A stretch of DNA of 64,000 bases from positions 1 through 64,000 of the forward strand of contig NZ_JAJGQH010000013.1 of NCBI RefSeq assembly GCF_020783655.1, read 5' to 3'. Below the pieces are notes generated by a model. The model was not told the origin of the DNA. It searched no databases and saw nothing but the letters and a program-made list of their open reading frames with translations. The translations under genes were made by a program, and so were the position numbers. The DNA comes from Xanthomonas melonis. Its GTDB lineage: Bacteria > Pseudomonadota > Gammaproteobacteria > Xanthomonadales > Xanthomonadaceae. Positions 59,702 to 64,000 of this stretch are shown here, in pieces (the first letter of the stretch is position 1; every line of letters begins with the position of its first letter).

Positions 59702-59733
59702 AAAAAACCCCCGCACCGCGGGGGTTTTCGTTT
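59702..59733. terminator. Bidirectional Rho-independent terminator between aceK and rho
   Basis: AAAACCCCCGC and GCGGGGGTTTT form an 11-base stem with loop ACC. T-runs flank it on both strands (TTTTCGTTT on plus, a run of six T on minus), so it ends both convergent transcripts. Confidence 0.88.
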
Positions 59734-59751
59734 CGATGACGCAGACCGCGA

Positions 59752-61584
59752 TCAGCGCTTCATCGAACTGAAGAACTCGTCGTTGGACTTGGTGGTCTTC
59801 ATCTTGTCCAGCAGGAATTCCATCGCCGCGATCTCGTCCATCGGGTGCAGCAGCTTGCGCAGGATCCAGATCTTCTGCAGCAGCTCCGGCTCGATCAGCA
59901 GATCTTCGCGGCGCGTGCCCGAACGATTGATGTCGATCGCCGGGTAGACACGCTTTTCGGTGATGCGACGGTTCAGATGCACTTCGCTGTTGCCGGTGCC
60001 CTTGAACTCTTCGTAGATCACCTCGTCCATCTTGCTGCCGGTTTCCACCAGCGCCGTGGCGATGATGGTCAGCGAGCCGCCTTCTTCCACGTTGCGCGCC
60101 GCGCCGAAGAAGCGCTTCGGGCGATGCAGGGCATTGGCGTCCACGCCGCCGGTGAGCACCTTGCCGGAGCTGGGCACCACGTTGTTGTAGGCACGCGCCA
60201 GGCGGGTGATGGAGTCCAGCAGGATCACCACGTCCTTCTTGTGCTCGACCAGGCGCTTGGCGCGCTCGATCACCATCTCGGCGACCTGCACGTGGCGCGC
60301 GGCCGGCTCGTCGAACGTGGAGGAGATGACCTCGCCGCGCACGGTGCGCTGCATTTCGGTCACTTCTTCCGGGCGCTCGTCGATGAGCAGCACGATCATG
60401 TGCACTTCGGGATGATTGGTGGTGATGGCCGTGGCCACCTGCTGCATCATCATCGTCTTGCCGGCCTTGGGCGGGGAGACGATCAGCGCACGCTGACCCT
60501 TGCCCTGCGGTGCCATCAGATCGAGGATGCGGCCGGTGATGTCCTCGGTGGACCCATCGCCACGCTCCAGACGGAAGCGGCGGCGCGGGAACAGCGGGGT
60601 CAGGTTCTCGAACAGCACCTTGTTCTTGCTGGCTTCCAGCGGCTCACCGTTGATGGTGTCCACGATCGACAACGCGAAGTAGCGTTCGCCGTCCTTGGGG
60701 AAGCGGATGCGGCCGGACAGATGATCGCCGGTACGCAGGTTGAAGCGGCGGATCTGGCTGGGCGAGATATAGGTATCGTCCGGGCCGGCCAGATAACTGG
60801 CCTCGGCCGCGCGCAGGAAACCGAAGCCGTCGGGCAGGATTTCCAGCACGCCATCGGCGGCGACGCCTTCGCCGTGGCGGGTCAGCACCTTGAGCAGGGC
60901 GAAGATGACGTCCTGCTTGCGCGCGCGGGCCACGCCTTCCTGGATATTGAGCTGCTCGGCGATATCCAGCAGCTTCTGTGCCGGCATGCGCTTCAGATCG
61001 CTCAGCGAATAGACCGGGAAGCCTTCCGGCACGGCCGGATGCGGACGCGGCACGAACGGCTCGTTGCTGCCGTCGGAAGAGGCCATGCCGCCGTCGTTGC
61101 CGAAACGGTCGCGAGGGCCGCGGTCGCGGCGGTTGCGGAACCGGTCGCGGCGGTTGCCCTGCTGGTTCTGGCCCTGGCCTTGCGAATTGTGGCCGCCGTT
61201 CTGGCCCTGGTGCTGGCCTTGTCCCTGGTTCTGGTTCTGGTTCTGGTTCTGCTGTTGCTGCGGGTGCTGGCCGCGCTGCTGCTGCGGCTGGGTGCCCTCG
61301 CGCGACTCGCCCTGGGCGTCCCCGCCCTGGCTGGCGCCAGCAGCGCTGCCAGTGGCTGCGCCATCGCCGGACGTCTGCGCGGGGGCCATTTCGGCGGTGC
61401 GCGACGGTGCCTGCGGGGCTTGAGGTGCTTCGGGGGCTGGGGTGGCGGGCAAAGGCAGGTTGGGTTGCTGCGTGCCGGCATCGTCGTGGGCGACGGCGGT
61501 CTTGCTTACGCGCGGTTTGCGCGCGCGCTTCTCGACGGGAGCGTCGACGCTGCTCCCGGTATCGGAGGAAGGATGATCGGACAA
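59752..61584 (-). CDS. rho: Transcription termination factor Rho with extended N-terminal domain
   Basis: A 610-residue Rho, about 190 residues longer than E. coli Rho. From about residue 190 the standard protein starts: [15 protein letters not shown], the RNA-binding domain [20 protein letters not shown], Walker [16 protein letters not shown], Walker [21 protein letters not shown], and the secondary RNA-site GTRREDLL. The extra N-terminus is acidic and Ala/Pro rich, then Q/N/G rich (residues about 91-145, such as [20 protein letters not shown]), then Arg/Asp rich (to about 165). The start is TTG (61584) with GAGGAA upstream. It lies downstream of trxA on the minus strand. Confidence 0.96.
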   Translation of the reverse strand: MSDHPSSDTGSSVDAPVEKRARKPRVSKTAVAHDDAGTQQPNLPLPATPAPEAPQAPQAPSRTAEMAPAQTSGDGAATGSAAGASQGGDAQGESREGTQPQQQRGQHPQQQQNQNQNQNQGQGQHQGQNGGHNSQGQGQNQQGNRRDRFRNRRDRGPRDRFGNDGGMASSDGSNEPFVPRPHPAVPEGFPVYSLSDLKRMPAQKLLDIAEQLNIQEGVARARKQDVIFALLKVLTRHGEGVAADGVLEILPDGFGFLRAAEASYLAGPDDTYISPSQIRRFNLRTGDHLSGRIRFPKDGERYFALSIVDTINGEPLEASKNKVLFENLTPLFPRRRFRLERGDGSTEDITGRILDLMAPQGKGQRALIVSPPKAGKTMMMQQVATAITTNHPEVHMIVLLIDERPEEVTEMQRTVRGEVISSTFDEPAARHVQVAEMVIERAKRLVEHKKDVVILLDSITRLARAYNNVVPSSGKVLTGGVDANALHRPKRFFGAARNVEEGGSLTIIATALVETGSKMDEVIYEEFKGTGNSEVHLNRRITEKRVYPAIDINRSGTRREDLLIEPELLQKIWILRKLLHPMDEIAAMEFLLDKMKTTKSNDEFFSSMKR

Positions 61585-61772
61585 GTGCGTGATTCCTCGC
61601 TAAGGTGCGAGCGCCCGGCTGGGCGAACTATTGGTAGATGGGAGTCTAGAAGAGGTTTCTAGAGGGGTACGGCGGCGCACGAACGTGTGCCGGACCAACT
61701 GACACTATCACCGCCGCGCGTCACCGCGCAAGCGTCTGCCCCGGCCGGAGTTAACTGCCGGCAAACCATGCA

Positions 61773-61794
61773 GGGCGTCCATCGCTGGACGCCC
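61773..61794 (-). terminator. Hairpin after trxA
   Basis: GGGCGTCCA (61773-61781) and TGGACGCCC (61786-61794) with loop TCGC lie seven bases past the trxA stop. No T-run follows on the minus strand, so read-through into rho is possible. Confidence 0.5.
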
Positions 61795-61800
61795 CTCCGT

Positions 61801-62142
61801 TCAAGCGGCCGCGCCGCCCAGGCTCTTGTCGATCATCTGCACGAGCTGGCCCTTGCCCACCGCTCCGATCTGGCTGGCCTGCACCTGGCCGTCCTTGAAC
61901 AGCAGCAGCATCGGGATCGAACGCACGTGGTACTTGATCGCCAGGGCGCGGTTCTGGTCCACATTGACCTTGGCCACCTTGAGCCTGCCCTGGTAGGCCT
62001 CGGCCAGATCGTCCAGGACCGGCGCGATCATCTTGCACGGGCCGCACCATTCGGCCCAGAAATCCACCAGAACCGGTTCGCCCGATTGCAGTACCGCTGT
62101 CTCGAAGTCGGCGTCGCCGACATGTTGAACCTTGTCGCTCAC
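61801..62142 (-). CDS. trxA: Thioredoxin
   Basis: A 113-residue thioredoxin, start GTG at 62142 with AGGAG upstream. The redox-active WCGPC is at residues 32-36 ([20 protein letters not shown]), and the cis-Pro is in [12 protein letters not shown]. It reduces disulfides in the cytoplasm. trxA lies next to rho, as in many proteobacteria, and diverges from rhlB. Confidence 0.96.
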   Translation of the reverse strand: MSDKVQHVGDADFETAVLQSGEPVLVDFWAEWCGPCKMIAPVLDDLAEAYQGRLKVAKVNVDQNRALAIKYHVRSIPMLLLFKDGQVQASQIGAVGKGQLVQMIDKSLGGAAA

Positions 62143-62339
62143 GTTGGGTCTCCTGGAAACCAAACGGCCCACCCGATCGGGCAGGCCGCCACATTGCGTT
62201 AAACTGTGGCATTGCGCGACTGAATCAAGTGTCAGTCCTGAAGCCGCGCTGTCCGCCACAAGGGCCGCAGTTTGCGACGCTGTCGGCATCGATGCAAGCC
62301 GCGCCCGGGCTGCCCAGGGCGCCTCACGAAGACGGAATA

Positions 62340-64000
62340 ATGAGCGACAAACCGCTGACCGATTTGACTTTTTCCTCGTTCGACCTGCATCCGGCGCTGA
62401 TCGCCGGGCTGGAAGGCGCCGGGTTCACCCGCTGTACCCCGATCCAGGCGCTGACCCTGCCGGTCGCCCTGCCAGGCGGCGATGTCGCCGGCCAGGCCCA
62501 GACCGGCACCGGCAAGACGCTGGCGTTCCTGGTCGCGGTGATGAACCGCCTGCTGAGCCGGCCGGCCCTGGCCGACCGCAAGCCCGAAGACCCGCGCGCG
62601 CTGATCCTGGCGCCCACCCGCGAGCTGGCCATCCAGATCCACAAGGACGCGGTCAAGTTCGGCGCCGACCTGGGCCTGCGCTTCGCGCTGGTCTACGGCG
62701 GGGTGGACTACGACAAGCAGCGCGAACTGCTGCAGCAGGGCGTGGACGTGATCATCGCCACCCCGGGCCGCCTGATCGACTACGTCAAGCAGCACAAAGT
62801 GGTCTCGCTGCACGCCTGCGAGATCTGCGTGCTGGACGAAGCCGACCGCATGTTCGACCTGGGCTTCATCAAGGACATCCGCTTCCTGCTGCGGCGCATG
62901 CCCGAGCGCGGCACGCGGCAGACCCTGCTGTTCTCGGCCACGCTCAGCCATCGCGTGCTCGAGCTCGCCTACGAGCACATGAACGAGCCGGAAAAGCTCG
63001 TCGTGGAAACCGAGTCCATCACCGCCGCGCGGGTGCGCCAGCGCATCTATTTTCCGTCCGACGAAGAGAAGCAGACGCTGCTGCTGGGCCTGCTGTCGCG
63101 CAGCGAAGGCGCACGCACCATGGTGTTCGTCAATACCAAGGCGTTCGTCGAGCGGGTGGCGCGGACGCTGGAGCGCAACGGCTACCGGGTCGGCGTGTTG
63201 TCGGGCGATGTGCCGCAGAAAAAGCGCGAGTCGCTGCTCAACCGCTTCCAGAAGGGCCAGCTCGAAATCCTGGTCGCCACCGACGTGGCCGCGCGCGGCC
63301 TGCATATCGACGGGGTCAAGTACGTCTACAACTACGACCTGCCGTTCGACGCAGAGGACTATGTGCATCGCATCGGCCGTACCGCGCGGCTGGGCGAGGA
63401 GGGCGACGCGATCAGCTTGGCCTGCGAGCGCTACGCGATGAGCCTGCCGGACATCGAGGCCTACATCGAGCAGAAGATTCCGGTCGAGCCGGTGACCTCC
63501 GAGTTGCTGACGCCGCTGCCGCGCGCGCCGCGCACGCCGGTGGAAGGCGAAGACGCCGACAGCGAAGGCGAAAGCGTGGGCACGATCTTCCGCGAGGCGC
63601 GCGAGCAGCGTGCCGCCGACGAGGCCCGCCGTGGTGGCGGCCGCAGTGGGCCGGGTGGTGGTTCGCGCAGCGGCGGCGGTCGTCGCGACGGTGGTAGCGC
63701 CGATGGCAAGCCGCGTCCGCGGCGCAAGCCGCGCGTGGAAGGTCAGGCGGCCGTATCGCCTGCCGCCACGGTGGCGCCTGCGGTTGCCGCAGCGGCGGAA
63801 CAGGCACCATCGACGGTCGTCGCCGACAGCGAGCGCGCGCCGCGCAAGCGCCGCCGTCGCCGCAACGGCCGGCCGGTGGAAGGCGCCGAGCCGGTCGCCT
63901 CCACGCCGGTGCCCGCACCTGCCGCACCGCGCAAGCCGACCCAGGTGGTCGCCACTCCGGTGCGCGCGGCGGCCAAGTCGGCCGGCAGCCCGTCGTTGTT
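62340..64000 (+). CDS. rhlB: DEAD-box RNA helicase RhlB, 3' end outside the window
   Basis: 553 codons are present and the frame is open at the window edge. The Q motif [13 protein letters not shown], motif [13 protein letters not shown] ([14 protein letters not shown]), motif [11 protein letters not shown], and motif [16 protein letters not shown] are all in place. After the helicase core (about residue 385), the C-terminus is Arg/Gly/Ala rich ([20 protein letters not shown]), the kind of tail that binds RNA or RNase E. In E. coli RhlB is part of the RNA degradosome. The ATG at 62340 has a weak upstream GACGGAA. Confidence 0.95.
   Translation, partial: MSDKPLTDLTFSSFDLHPALIAGLEGAGFTRCTPIQALTLPVALPGGDVAGQAQTGTGKTLAFLVAVMNRLLSRPALADRKPEDPRALILAPTRELAIQIHKDAVKFGADLGLRFALVYGGVDYDKQRELLQQGVDVIIATPGRLIDYVKQHKVVSLHACEICVLDEADRMFDLGFIKDIRFLLRRMPERGTRQTLLFSATLSHRVLELAYEHMNEPEKLVVETESITAARVRQRIYFPSDEEKQTLLLGLLSRSEGARTMVFVNTKAFVERVARTLERNGYRVGVLSGDVPQKKRESLLNRFQKGQLEILVATDVAARGLHIDGVKYVYNYDLPFDAEDYVHRIGRTARLGEEGDAISLACERYAMSLPDIEAYIEQKIPVEPVTSELLTPLPRAPRTPVEGEDADSEGESVGTIFREAREQRAADEARRGGGRSGPGGGSRSGGGRRDGGSADGKPRPRRKPRVEGQAAVSPAATVAPAVAAAAEQAPSTVVADSERAPRKRRRRRNGRPVEGAEPVASTPVPAPAAPRKPTQVVATPVRAAAKSAGSPSL

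Overview
The window is about 65% GC chromosomal DNA from a gammaproteobacterium of the Xanthomonadaceae, most likely Xanthomonas; the species cannot be settled from this sequence. The assignment rests on gene order and protein character: aa3 oxidase cluster next to a PutA without its own DNA-binding domain, dnaG-yqeY-rpsU-tsaD-folB neighbourhood, rho-trxA-rhlB at the end, monomeric isocitrate dehydrogenase with AceK, and short heptad repeats (GGGATTC family) at gene ends. There is no prophage, insertion sequence, CRISPR array or tRNA that I can recognise; nearly everything looks like core genome.

Layout. 1-364: tail of an rRNA operon (23S end, 5S, terminator). 365-997: no gene. 998-4198 (-): putA, proline catabolism. 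4476-13008 (+): the complete cytochrome c oxidase module (DUF2244 protein, subunits II and I, a 57-aa membrane protein, CtaG, subunit III, SURF1, a SCO-like protein, heme A and heme O synthases), interrupted only by a small reverse-strand membrane gene. 13059-20864: thioredoxin-fold lipoprotein, SBF-like transporter, a DUF6602 putative nuclease, dnaG, BrkB-like protein, yqeY and rpsU. 21143-25042 (+): tsaD, folB and a GH3 glycosidase. 25374-28194: sugar dehydrogenase, YiaA-like protein and two unknown small proteins.

28281-35165 is a coherent peptidoglycan-peptide catabolism island. On the minus strand are an NlpC/P60 peptidase, a dipeptide epimerase, an L,D-transpeptidase-like protein and an APC permease. 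Divergent from them are an AmpD-type amidase lipoprotein and an exported VanX-type D,D-dipeptidase. Read together, exported enzymes would cut stem peptides from murein, L-Ala-D-Glu would be epimerised in the cytoplasm and the amino acids used. 35281-40286 holds small unknowns, two EF-hand proteins, a HAD hydrolase and a DUF1338 2-oxoadipate dioxygenase.

40330-48325 (-) is an mdtABC-type RND efflux operon whose mdtB-mdtC junction carries an unusual array of heptad repeats. 48782-53954 holds an exported M20 amidohydrolase, queF, a LysM protein, a lipoprotein and a SWIM zinc-finger protein. 54156-59534 pairs monomeric NADP-isocitrate dehydrogenase with a LysR gene and AceK. The LysR gene is frameshifted as given, and its 5' part is then in frame with aceK. 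The window ends with rho (with a long Q/N/G-rich N-terminal domain), trxA and the 5' part of rhlB.

I see no wholly new defence or mobile system. The most interesting items are the murein-peptide island, the repeat family at gene ends (especially inside mdtABC), the prion-like Rho extension, the LysR/AceK frameshift arrangement and the AceK plus monomeric IDH pairing.
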